The translations under genes were made by a program, and so were the position numbers. The notes under the pieces are model-generated. The model saw only the letters and a program-made list of their open reading frames with translations, searched no databases and was not told the origin of the DNA. From the NCBI GenBank assembly GCA_005880165.1, contig VBJP01000157.1, forward strand, positions 1 through 8,901: a stretch of DNA of 8,901 bases. The letters are read 5' to 3'. Shown in pieces: positions 1 through 6,120 of this stretch (positions within the stretch are counted from its first letter, which is position 1; every line of letters starts with the position of its first letter). The stretch is from Chloroflexota bacterium. GTDB taxonomy: Bacteria > Chloroflexota > Limnocylindria > QHBO01.

Positions 1-912
1 CTGGGCAGCACCGTGAGCCTCGTGGTCGAGGGCGGCGACATCGGCCGCGCACGGAGCTCGGTCGCTGATCTGCTGGACCTGGTGGACCGCACCTACAGCC
101 GCTTCCGGCCTGACAGCGAGCTCACTCGCGTCAACGCCCGCGCCGGGCAACGGGTCCCCATCAGCCCGCTGCTGGCCTGGACGCTCGATGCCGCCCTGCG
201 CGCCGCTCGCTTCAGCCAGGGCCTGGTCGATCCCACGGTCGGCCACGCCATGCGGCTGATCGGATATGACAGGGACTTCTCCCAGATCATCGACACCGCC
301 TTCAGGACCGATGCGTCGCCGATGCGCCTTGAGCCGGTTCCAGGATGGCAGTCGGTCGAGCTCGATCCCCGCCGCCGAACCGTGCGGATCGCGCCCGGCG
401 TCGAGCTCGACCTCGGATCCATTGGCAAGGCATTCGCCGCCGACCTAGCGGCCTCGGCTGCGTTCGGAGCATCGGGCGCCCGCGGTGCGCTGGTCAGCCT
501 GGGCGGCGACATCGCCGTGGCGGGGGCCGCGCCCCGCGGCGGATGGCGCGTCCTGGCCGCGGAGGACAGCTCCCGGCCGCCGACGGCCGAGGGCGAAGTG
601 ATCACCCTGCAAGACGGCGCGATCGCCACCTCCAGCTCCACCGTCCGGCGCTGGACCCGCGCCGGCGTCAAGGTCCACCACCTGATCGACCCGCGAACCG
701 GAATGCCGGCAGGAGGGCCGTGGCGGACCGCCACCGTGGTCGCCGACAGCTGCGTGGACGCCAACACCGCGGCCACCGCCGCGATGGTCATGGGACGCGC
801 CGCCCTGGCGTGGCTGGTAGAGCGTGGCCTGCCAGCGCGCCTGGTGGCCACCGACGGCACTGTCCATCGCCTGGCGGGCTGGCCCGCACCCATCGAGGCG
901 ACGGTGGCGTGA
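1..912 (+). CDS. apbE: FAD:protein FMN transferase (ApbE family), 5' end missing
   Basis: ApbE enzymes move FMN from FAD onto a Ser/Thr of a target protein, usually one working at or outside the cytoplasmic membrane. The reading frame is open from base 1. The first visible residues (LGSTV) resemble the near-N-terminal MGTVV-type strand of the family, so probably only 10-30 residues are missing, and the in-frame GTG at 13 is unlikely to be the start. Numbered from base 1, family motifs appear in order: YSRFRPDSELTRVN (about 32-45), LDLGSIGKAFAAD (about 136-148), LGGDIAV (about 167), ATSSS (about 209), HHLIDPRTGMP (about 226-236) and DANTAAT (about 253), which holds the Asp and Thr expected for Mg2+ binding. 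The enzyme therefore looks intact. Whether it carries a signal peptide or lipobox cannot be judged. Its stop overlaps the next start by one base (TGATG). The flavinylated substrate is not in the window. Confidence 0.93.
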   Translation: MGSTVSLVVEGGDIGRARSSVADLLDLVDRTYSRFRPDSELTRVNARAGQRVPISPLLAWTLDAALRAARFSQGLVDPTVGHAMRLIGYDRDFSQIIDTAFRTDASPMRLEPVPGWQSVELDPRRRTVRIAPGVELDLGSIGKAFAADLAASAAFGASGARGALVSLGGDIAVAGAAPRGGWRVLAAEDSSRPPTAEGEVITLQDGAIATSSSTVRRWTRAGVKVHHLIDPRTGMPAGGPWRTATVVADSCVDANTAATAAMVMGRAALAWLVERGLPARLVATDGTVHRLAGWPAPIEATVA

Positions 913-1481
913 TGAGCGAAAGCCTGCTGTGGTACGCCACCCGTGGAGCCGGGATCGTGTCGCTGGTCCTGCTCACCGGCGTGGTCTGCCTGGGCATCCT
1001 GACCTCGGTCCGATGGCAGCGCCGTGGCTGGCCACGCTTCCTGACCGCCCAGCTGCATCAATCGATCTCGTGGCTGAGCCTCGTCTTCCTCGGGATCCAC
1101 ATCGTGGTGGCTGTGGTCGATCCCTACACATCGCTCGGGCTGGCAGCGATGGTGCCTTTCGCATCGGGCTACCGCACGATCTGGCTGGGGCTCGGGGCCG
1201 TGGCGCTTTACCTGGTGCTCGCGATCATCGGCACCAGCCTGGTCCGCGGCTGGCTCGGCCATCGAGCCTGGCGGATCGTGCACTGGCTCACCTATGCGGC
1301 CTGGCCGATCGCGCTGATTCACGGCATCGGCACCGGCAGCGACACGTCGGCGATCTGGGCCTGGGTCCTCAACGGCGCGTGCGTCATCGCCGTCCTGGCG
1401 GCGAGCGCCTGGCGGGTCGGCTTTGCCGATTCCACGCAGACCGAGATCTCCCGCGCGCTTCCGGCGCTGGAGCGGGACTGA
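912..1481 (+). CDS. Ferric-reductase-like transmembrane di-heme protein
   Basis: This 189-residue integral membrane protein matches the ferric reductase-like transmembrane domain, the heme core of ferric reductases, NADPH oxidases and MsrQ. About five hydrophobic helices are visible (roughly residues 10-32, 50-70, 88-108, 118-138 and 146-167). Two helices carry spaced histidine pairs, H49/H63 (HX13H) and H124/H137 (HX12H). This is the spacing that binds two stacked b hemes in the NADPH oxidase family, so transmembrane electron transfer is well supported. It has no FAD- or NAD-binding extension, so electrons must come from another subunit. The NuoF-like protein and ferredoxin encoded directly downstream are the obvious donors. 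The ATG at 912 is chosen because it overlaps the apbE stop. Upstream in-frame starts would run deep inside apbE and add non-hydrophobic, Arg/Pro-rich sequence. The terminal acceptor is unknown; a flavinylated partner is inferred from ApbE. Confidence 0.9.
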   Translation: MSESLLWYATRGAGIVSLVLLTGVVCLGILTSVRWQRRGWPRFLTAQLHQSISWLSLVFLGIHIVVAVVDPYTSLGLAAMVPFASGYRTIWLGLGAVALYLVLAIIGTSLVRGWLGHRAWRIVHWLTYAAWPIALIHGIGTGSDTSAIWAWVLNGACVIAVLAASAWRVGFADSTQTEISRALPALERD

Positions 1482-1492
1482 CGGTGAACGCC

Positions 1493-2746
1493 ATGCTCGC
1501 GACAGCCACGACCACGATCGAGCCACGCCTCCTCGCCGGGCAGCCGTTCGCTGCAGGCGCCGAGTCATGGGACCAACACCGGGCGCGCCTCGGCGAGCTG
1601 CCGAGATCGCCCGGGCTCGCGGGGATCATCCCCTCGATCGAGCGCAGCGGCCTGATCGGCCGCGGCGGAGCCGGATTCCCCGTGGGGCGCAAGTGGCGGA
1701 GCGTGGCCGAGCGGTCGCGCCGCGGTGCCGTGGTCGTCGCGAATGGCGCGGAGGGTGAGCCGCGCAGCGCGAAGGATCGGGCGCTCATGCATCTCCGACC
1801 GCACCTGGTGATTGACGGCGGGGTTCTCGCCCGCGCGGCAATCGGCGCTGACGAGCTTGTCATCTACGTTGGAAGCGAGCACGGAGAAGCGGTGCGCTCC
1901 ATGAGCCGCGCGATCGCCGAACGCGGCGGGCGCGATCCGGTTGCGATCCGGCTGGTGGAGGCGCCGCGCGGCTACATATCGGGCGAGTCGAGCGCGGTTG
2001 TCCACTACCTGAACGCGCGCGACGCCCGGCCCACCTCCGCGCTCGAGCGTCCGTTCGAGCGAGGCGTTGGGAGCCACCCGACCCTGGTGCAGAACGTCGA
2101 GAGCCTGGCCCACGCAGCACTCATTGCGCGCTTCGGCGACGCCTGGTACCGCGAAGCAGGCCGCGGCCGGACACGCGGAACCGCGTTGGTCACCGTCTCC
2201 GGACCGGTGCGATTCCCCGGCGTCCACGAGATCGAGTACGGCATCACCATGGCCGACCTGGTCGCGATGACCGGCGGCGCGACGACAGAGATCGGGGCGA
2301 TCCTGATCGGGGGCTACTTTGGCGGCTGGGGATCGGTCCGGGACCTGTGGGGGGCGCCGCTGGATCCTGTCGACCTCGGCGAGGCCGGACTTGGCTTCGG
2401 CTGCGGCCTCATTGGTCTGTTGGAGGCCGATGCCTGCGGCGTGCGAGCCACCGAGCGAATTGTCCGCTATATGGCGGCGGAGAGCGCGCGCCAATGCGGA
2501 CCGTGCATCTTCGGCCTGGGCGCCATGGCAGCGGCACTCGATCGGCTCGCAATCCGCAGGCCTCTGCCCGACGACCTCGAGAACCTCGCTCGCTGGTCGG
2601 CGCAGATCGTCGGAAGAGGCGCGTGCCATCACCCGGACGGCGCCGCGGCGCTGCTCACGAGCGGGCTGCGCGTGTTCGGCGACGATTTCGACCGCCATCA
2701 GCGCGGGCATTGCGCGCACCCGAGCCCGCGCGCCGGGGAGGACTGA
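1493..2746 (+). CDS. NuoF-like NAD(P)H-binding FMN/Fe-S oxidoreductase
   Basis: This 417-residue protein resembles the 51-kDa NADH-binding subunit of complex I (NuoF, HoxF, NADH-dependent formate dehydrogenase beta). The FMN/NADH fold shows GRGGAGFP (56-63), NGAEGEP (84-90) and YISGESS (161-167), followed by an SLBB-like segment (about 230-265) and a C-terminal Fe-S helical domain. The cluster motif is unusual. NuoF has ESCGxCxPC, but here it reads ESARQCGPC, so only C335 and C338 remain, plus the distal C378 (GRGACHHP). An extra C407 sits in a GHC tail. No other complex I gene is near, so this is not respiratory complex I. It lies 11 bases after the membrane di-heme gene and 3 bases before a ferredoxin, and probably passes NAD(P)H electrons to them in the cytoplasm. 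The start is uncertain: ATG 1493 follows GGTGA at 1483-1487, while GTG 1484 would add three residues. Confidence 0.88.
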   Translation: MLATATTTIEPRLLAGQPFAAGAESWDQHRARLGELPRSPGLAGIIPSIERSGLIGRGGAGFPVGRKWRSVAERSRRGAVVVANGAEGEPRSAKDRALMHLRPHLVIDGGVLARAAIGADELVIYVGSEHGEAVRSMSRAIAERGGRDPVAIRLVEAPRGYISGESSAVVHYLNARDARPTSALERPFERGVGSHPTLVQNVESLAHAALIARFGDAWYREAGRGRTRGTALVTVSGPVRFPGVHEIEYGITMADLVAMTGGATTEIGAILIGGYFGGWGSVRDLWGAPLDPVDLGEAGLGFGCGLIGLLEADACGVRATERIVRYMAAESARQCGPCIFGLGAMAAALDRLAIRRPLPDDLENLARWSAQIVGRGACHHPDGAAALLTSGLRVFGDDFDRHQRGHCAHPSPRAGED

Positions 2747-2749
2747 CCA

Positions 2750-3022
2750 GTGGCCGTATCCCTGCACGTCGACCGCATCCATTGCGAGGGGTACGGCATG
2801 TGTGCCGAGCTCCTGCCGGAGGCGATCGAGCTCGACGACTGGGGCTATCCGATGATTCGCGACGGCGTCCTCCCCGAGCACCTTGGCGCCCTTGCGGAAC
2901 GGGCGGTCGAGGTGTGCCCGGTGCTCGCGCTGCGCCTCGTCTCACCCGAGCGCATGCGACCGACCCTGCAGAGCCGGTCGCTGGCGCCGCACACTGCCTT
3001 GAGATCGCAGGGAGGCGGTTGA
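2750..3022 (+). CDS. Small ferredoxin, 3Fe-4S type
   Basis: This 90-residue acidic soluble protein has Cys at 12, 18 and 56, giving a C-X5-C ... C-P pattern. It is the three-cysteine signature of the small ferredoxins that commonly carry a 3Fe-4S cluster and serve P450s and other redox enzymes in high-GC bacteria. A fourth cluster cysteine is absent, so a 4Fe-4S cluster would need a non-Cys ligand. The core ends near residue 65. The rest is a basic, probably flexible tail. The start is GTG, supported by a strong GGAGGA at 2737-2742 with a 7-base spacer, and by the 3-base gap after the NuoF-like gene. The stop overlaps the next ATG by one base. Its position between the NuoF-like flavoprotein and the regulators suggests that it carries electrons between that protein and the di-heme membrane protein. 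The partner assignment is inference; the cluster type is from family knowledge. Confidence 0.88.
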   Translation: MAVSLHVDRIHCEGYGMCAELLPEAIELDDWGYPMIRDGVLPEHLGALAERAVEVCPVLALRLVSPERMRPTLQSRSLAPHTALRSQGGG

Positions 3023-3690
3023 TGCGCATCCTCGTCGCAGAGGACGATCCGGGACTGCAATCGATCATCGCGCTGGGGCTGCGAGAAGCCGGGTACCAGG
3101 TTGACACCGTCGAGCGCGGCGATGACGCCATCGACCAGATGAAGTGGTACGAGTACGACGTCGCGGTCGTCGACTGGCGCATGCCCGGGGCCGAGGGGAT
3201 CGACGTCGTCGCCTGGGTGCGTCGCAACAAGCGGCCGACAGCCCTGTTGATGCTCACCGCCCGTGATGCGGCGGCCGACCGGATTCGGGGCCTCGACACC
3301 GGGGCGGACGACTACCTCGTCAAACCCTTCGACTTCGGCGAGCTGCTCGCGCGGGTGCGGGCCCTGCAGCGCCGGCCACGAGGTGTGGAGGGTCCGGTCC
3401 TCCAGAAGGGCCGCGTCTCGCTCGACCCACTCCGCCGCGCGGTGACCGCCGGGGGTCGGCCGCTCAACCTGACCAGCACCGAGTACCTGATCCTCGAGCT
3501 GCTCATGCGCCGATCCCCGGCCGTGGTGGATCGCAAGGCGATCGCCGAGCATGCCTGGGCGGACGAGACCGATCCGCTGGGCTCGAACGCCATCGACGTC
3601 CAGATGAGCCGGCTGCGGGCCAAGCTGCCCAGCGCCGGTATCCGGATCGTAACCGTGCGGGGCGCCGGATATCGCCTGGAGGAGGCATGA
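3022..3690 (+). CDS. OmpR/PhoB-family response regulator
   Basis: This is a 222-residue DNA-binding response regulator of standard length. The receiver domain (about 1-115) has the acidic pocket E7/D8/D9, the phospho-acceptor D51 in VVDWRMP, the switch T79 in LTAR and K101 in VKPF, so phosphorelay should be intact. The C-terminal winged-helix effector (about 128-222) shows the family pattern: LNLTSTEYLILELL, the DVQMSRLRAKL recognition helix region and the closing VRGAGYRLE. The ATG overlaps the ferredoxin stop (TGATG) and is preceded by GGAGG at about 3011-3015. The kinase start overlaps its stop by four bases, so the two are clearly cognate. Because it is co-transcribed with the redox genes it probably controls that operon, but no binding site can be shown since the operon's promoter lies outside the window. 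Confidence 0.96.
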   Translation: MRILVAEDDPGLQSIIALGLREAGYQVDTVERGDDAIDQMKWYEYDVAVVDWRMPGAEGIDVVAWVRRNKRPTALLMLTARDAAADRIRGLDTGADDYLVKPFDFGELLARVRALQRRPRGVEGPVLQKGRVSLDPLRRAVTAGGRPLNLTSTEYLILELLMRRSPAVVDRKAIAEHAWADETDPLGSNAIDVQMSRLRAKLPSAGIRIVTVRGAGYRLEEA

Positions 3691-4940
3691 CCGCCTCACG
3701 AGCCCAGGACGTCCGGCGCGCGTCGATCCGCGTGGCGCTGGCGGCGAGCGGGGCCGTGGCAGTCGTCTACCTGGCGATCGCGGCAGCTGTGCTGTTGATC
3801 GTGACGAGCAACCTGACTGCCAAGACCGATGCCGACCTCGCCGGCATCCTGGGCCACATCGCGGATGAGGCGAGCCGGCCCGGTGGCCCCGGCGGCCCCG
3901 GCGGTGGCGGCGGATTCGAGCTCCCTTCGGAACGCGGGCCGCTCGACCCCAACACCGTCATCTGGACGGTCCGGGCGGACGGCACCACCACCTCGAACAA
4001 CAGCCAGCTGGACCTGCCGGTCGCCTACCGGCGGGTGACCGGCCCCACCACGACCAGCCTGGCCGGCACCAACGTCCGGCTGGAGGGGCGCGCGATCAAT
4101 TCCTCCTACGTCGTCGTGGGCCAGAACATGGCGCCGGTGGAAGCGACCCAATCGACCATCGTGCTGGCCGAGCTGCTGATCGGGCCCATCCTGCTGATCG
4201 CGGTGTTCCTGGGCGCCGTGGCCATCGGTCGCCGAGTTGCGACGCCCATCGAGGTCGCGCGCCGACGCCAGCTCGACTTCTCGGCGGATGCCTCGCACGA
4301 GCTGCGGACCCCCCTATCGGTCATCGAGGCGCACACCAGCCTGGCCCTCGCGCAGGAGCGTGATAGGACCTGGTACCGCAACGCCTTCGAACGGGTGAGC
4401 GACGAGTCCAGGCGGATGCGGAGGATGCTCGACGATCTCCTCTGGTTATCGCGCTTCGACGCCAGCCAGGGCAGGCCCAACACCGAACCCGTCGACATGG
4501 GCGTCCTGGCCTCGCAGGCGGTCGATCGCTTCCGGGCCATCGCCGAAGCTCGGAACCAGCGATTGGACGTGGAAGCGACTGCTGGCCAGGTGATCAACGC
4601 GCCCCCCGAGTGGCTGGATCGCCTGCTCGGGGTCCTGCTGGACAACGCGTGCAAGTACTCCCCTGAGGACGGCGCGATCCGGGTCTCTGTTGAGCCCGAT
4701 GCGGGCAGGATCCGCCTCCGTGTGGATGACTCAGGCCCCGGCATCCCCGAGGACCAGCGCACGCGCATCTTCGACCGATTTCACCGAGCGAGCGACGAGG
4801 CCGGCGGCGCAGGCCTGGGCCTGGCCATCGCCGACGAGATCGTGCGTGCCACCAATGGCCGGTGGCAGCTCGACGAGGCGCCGGGCGGGGGCGCGCGCAT
4901 CAACGTGAGCTGGCCTCGCGGTCGCCTGGCCGCCGCTTGA
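3687..4940 (+). CDS. Membrane sensor histidine kinase
   Basis: This 417-residue kinase is cognate to the preceding regulator (4-base ATGA overlap, GGAGG just upstream). TM1 spans about 15-40. An extracytoplasmic region of about 115 residues follows, and TM2 spans about 157-180. The H-box is DASHELRTPLS with phospho-acceptor H204. The ATPase domain has the N-box LLDNACKYSPEDG, G1 DDSGPGIPED, an F-box-like FDRFHRA and G2 GAGLGLAIADEI, so all catalytic motifs are present. Only about a dozen residues separate TM2 from the DHp helix, too few for a normal HAMP domain. The sensor region has no recognisable ligand fold. It contains a Gly/Pro-rich stretch (about 64-76) and is rich in Thr, Ser and Asn. 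The signal is unknown; a redox, metal or envelope cue is a guess from the neighbours. The 3' end overlaps the convergent cytochrome b gene by 41 bases. Confidence 0.95.
   Translation: MTASRAQDVRRASIRVALAASGAVAVVYLAIAAAVLLIVTSNLTAKTDADLAGILGHIADEASRPGGPGGPGGGGGFELPSERGPLDPNTVIWTVRADGTTTSNNSQLDLPVAYRRVTGPTTTSLAGTNVRLEGRAINSSYVVVGQNMAPVEATQSTIVLAELLIGPILLIAVFLGAVAIGRRVATPIEVARRRQLDFSADASHELRTPLSVIEAHTSLALAQERDRTWYRNAFERVSDESRRMRRMLDDLLWLSRFDASQGRPNTEPVDMGVLASQAVDRFRAIAEARNQRLDVEATAGQVINAPPEWLDRLLGVLLDNACKYSPEDGAIRVSVEPDAGRIRLRVDDSGPGIPEDQRTRIFDRFHRASDEAGGAGLGLAIADEIVRATNGRWQLDEAPGGGARINVSWPRGRLAAA
3877..3914 (+). repeat. G/C-only short tandem tract in the kinase gene
   Basis: This stretch consists almost entirely of repeated GGCCCC/GGCGG-like units and encodes the Gly/Pro-rich linker (about residues 64-76) in the extracytoplasmic part of the sensor kinase. 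The units are multiples of three, so slippage would change linker length without breaking the frame. Confidence 0.6.
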
Positions 4941-5532
4941 GCCGCTGGTCGATCCGTACCCGGCCTCCCAGATGCATGGATCGCCACGCGCCCCGGTATC
5001 CGGGCAGGATCCCCGCAGCGACCAGGATGTGCCCGGCGATCACCACCGTGAAGGCGAAGGTGGCCAGCCGATGCACGGCGGCGAGGACCACGAACACCGG
5101 GCCGAAATGCACGAGCACTAACCCGATGCCGCTGGCGATCAGCGCCACAAGCAGTCCCACGATGGCCACGTTCGCGATCCGCTGACCGGGATCGAAATGA
5201 CCCTCGTGGCGGGCGAATCGGCCGGTGACGATCGCGAGCGGCCACCGCAGCAGCCACCCCAGGTCGCCAGGGTCCCGGCGGAGCGTCTCCCGCATGAAGG
5301 CGGCAACACCTCGACGAGCGAGCACCAGGGGCAGGAGCGCTGCGATCGCCAGCCCCCAGCCGACCCAGACGTGGAGCGCTGCGTCCGGCAAGCCCAGGAG
5401 CCGCGCCACCGGCGACGGCTCTCCCTCGCGGCCGACCAGCAGCCACCAGCCGGTCGCGAGCAGGAAGAGCGTCAGGAGATAGACGGCTGTATGGAGACGG
5501 CGCGCCGAACGCGAATAGCGCTCGAGCTTCAC
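4900..5532 (-). CDS. Di-heme cytochrome b, formate dehydrogenase gamma/b561 type
   Basis: This 210-residue membrane protein has four helices (about 15-33, 52-71, 119-140 and 147-173). Histidines H14 (ARRLHT), H54 (ALHVWVG), H154 (VHRLAT) and H168 (AGHIL) fall where the two b hemes are ligated in formate dehydrogenase gamma subunits (FdnI-like), with the same 14-residue offset between the last pair. The segment FDPGQRIAN before helix 3 and GYRGAWRSMHLGGRV after helix 4 are also family-like. Such subunits exchange electrons between a periplasmic partner and quinone. No catalytic dehydrogenase subunit is nearby. The start is a GTG, 13 bases after the lipoprotein stop, so the two are probably co-transcribed. 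The C-terminal tail (about 191-210) is basic and cytoplasmic. The 3' end overlaps the convergent kinase gene by 41 bases. The DUF4405/thiosulfate-reductase cytochrome b families are alternative labels for the same fold. Confidence 0.87.
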   Translation of the reverse strand: MKLERYSRSARRLHTAVYLLTLFLLATGWWLLVGREGEPSPVARLLGLPDAALHVWVGWGLAIAALLPLVLARRGVAAFMRETLRRDPGDLGWLLRWPLAIVTGRFARHEGHFDPGQRIANVAIVGLLVALIASGIGLVLVHFGPVFVVLAAVHRLATFAFTVVIAGHILVAAGILPGYRGAWRSMHLGGRVRIDQRLKRRPGDREASSR

Positions 5533-5545
5533 GTGCAGTGGCCGC

Positions 5546-5992
5546 TCAGTAGTTGGGACCCGAACTGGTCGGCGACGGCGCTGCGCTGCCCGATTCTGAC
5601 CCCGATCCAGTCACGTTCACGGTGAACGTCACGGATGGGCCGGCGTCCGAGTGATCGGGGTTCCGCAGCGAGGCGATGATCGTGTGCTTCCCCGGCGTCA
5701 GCTGCCTAGTGACCTGGACCGTGTTCGAGTACACCAGCTGGTAATCGCCGGAGTCCTTGCCGACATCGAAGTACAGGTGCACGTGGTGGTTGCCCGACTC
5801 GGGCGGCCCGATCGCGACGTTCGAGGTCACGGTCACGCTGAACGGAATGGAAACCTGGGCGCCGTCCTTGGGGCTGCTGACGCCGACCGTCAGCGCACCG
5901 CCCCCGGAGGGCCCGCTCGTGCACGCGGCGAGGATCATCGAGAGCGCGGCTCCCAACGCCCATCCCCGGAGCTTCAGACCTGCCAAAACCAA
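5546..5992 (-). CDS. Secreted lipoprotein with Ig-like, His-containing domain
   Basis: From the TTG at 5992 this gives 148 residues: a short basic N-terminus, a hydrophobic stretch and a lipobox MILAAC with the lipidation Cys at 24. A beta-rich domain follows (about 34-127), then a Ser/Gly/Pro-rich low-complexity tail. The domain starts with SSPKDGAQVSIPFSVTV, an Ig-like strand pattern. It has NHHVHLYFD (H69, H70, H72), LTPGKHTI (H103) and NPDHSDAGP (H114), reminiscent of DUF4399-type domains whose histidines could bind a metal. Metal binding is inference. The TTG start is chosen because AAGGAGA at 6005-5999 stands six bases upstream and it places the signal peptide at the N-terminus. In-frame ATGs at 6133 and 6046 would add Arg/Cys-rich sequence, and the first would run through the arsR promoter. 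The downstream cytochrome b gene suggests a periplasmic redox or metal partner. Confidence 0.75.
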   Translation of the reverse strand: MVLAGLKLRGWALGAALSMILAACTSGPSGGGALTVGVSSPKDGAQVSIPFSVTVTSNVAIGPPESGNHHVHLYFDVGKDSGDYQLVYSNTVQVTRQLTPGKHTIIASLRNPDHSDAGPSVTFTVNVTGSGSESGSAAPSPTSSGPNY

Positions 5993-5998
5993 CGAGAA

Positions 5999-6005
5999 TC
6001 TCCTT
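5999..6005 (-). promoter_or_regulatory. Shine-Dalgarno deciding the lipoprotein TTG start
   Basis: AAGGAGA on the minus strand lies six bases before the TTG at 5992. It is a near-perfect ribosome binding site and the main reason for choosing this non-ATG start over the in-frame upstream ATGs. Confidence 0.7.
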
Positions 6006-6009
6006 CCCA

Positions 6010-6024
6010 GCAGCCATCGGCTGC
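6010..6024 (-). promoter_or_regulatory. Short hairpin in the lipoprotein leader
   Basis: GCAGCC and GGCTGC form a perfect six-base-pair stem with a three-base loop, four bases upstream of the lipoprotein ribosome binding site. It could influence translation initiation, or be chance in GC-rich DNA. Confidence 0.35.
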
Positions 6025-6063
6025 CACATCGTTCACCTCTGTCCATACGAGGGCCGCTACACC

Positions 6064-6094
6064 TTTGACACCCACGCATAGACCAGGATATATA
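6064..6094 (+). promoter_or_regulatory. Candidate sigma70-type promoter of arsR-arsM
   Basis: TTGACA (6065-6070) is a perfect -35 hexamer, followed after 18 bases by TATATA (6089-6094). This predicts a start near 6101, within the operator dyad. A second -10-like box, TATACT (6109-6114), lies further down and would start transcription at the GTG itself. The local drop in GC against the surroundings supports a real promoter. Confidence 0.55.
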
Positions 6095-6112
6095 TTGACA
6101 TCCTTCGATATA
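6091..6112 (+). promoter_or_regulatory. Candidate ArsR operator (inverted repeat)
   Basis: TATATTGA and TCGATATA are eight-base arms separated by six bases (CATCCT), with one mismatched pair. An imperfect AT-rich 22-bp dyad just before the repressor's own start is the arrangement expected for ArsR/SmtB autoregulation. It overlaps both candidate -10 boxes and ends eight bases before the GTG, so binding would block transcription initiation directly. Confidence 0.65.
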
Positions 6113-6114
6113 CT
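6109..6114 (+). promoter_or_regulatory. -10 box suggesting a leaderless arsR mRNA
   Basis: TATACT differs from the TATAAT consensus at one base and ends exactly six bases before the arsR GTG, so the predicted transcription start is the G of the start codon. No well-placed ribosome binding site exists: the only purine-rich run, GGCGGA, abuts the GTG. The matching -35 position is weak. Confidence 0.45.
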
Positions 6115-6120
6115 GGCGGA

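Noticed and set aside
345..911. Upstream extension of the di-heme membrane gene to an ATG at 345.
   Set aside because: It would overlap most of apbE in another frame and add an Arg/Pro-rich non-hydrophobic segment. The ATG at 912 overlaps the apbE stop and begins a normal membrane protein.
93..1568. Long minus-strand open frame (491 codons) antisense to apbE and the di-heme gene.
   Set aside because: The translation is Arg/Ala/Pro-rich with no recognisable domain, while the plus strand carries clear apbE and ferric-reductase motifs. It is a GC-rich codon-bias shadow.
1493..2746. Remnant of a respiratory complex I (nuo) operon.
   Set aside because: No nuoE, nuoG or other complex I genes flank it, and its cluster motif differs from NuoF. 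The neighbours are a ferredoxin and a di-heme membrane protein.
1565..2881. Long minus-strand open frame (438 codons) antisense to the NuoF-like gene.
   Set aside because: It mirrors the third-position GC of the real gene, and its Arg/Ala-rich product has no coherent motif.
2845..3699. Minus-strand open frame (284 codons) antisense to the response regulator.
   Set aside because: The plus strand encodes a complete OmpR-type regulator, so this is a shadow.
6095..6114. TTGACA at 6095-6100 as the -35 for TATACT at 6109.
   Set aside because: The spacer is only eight bases, too short for a sigma70-type promoter. The TTGACA is better read as part of the operator dyad.
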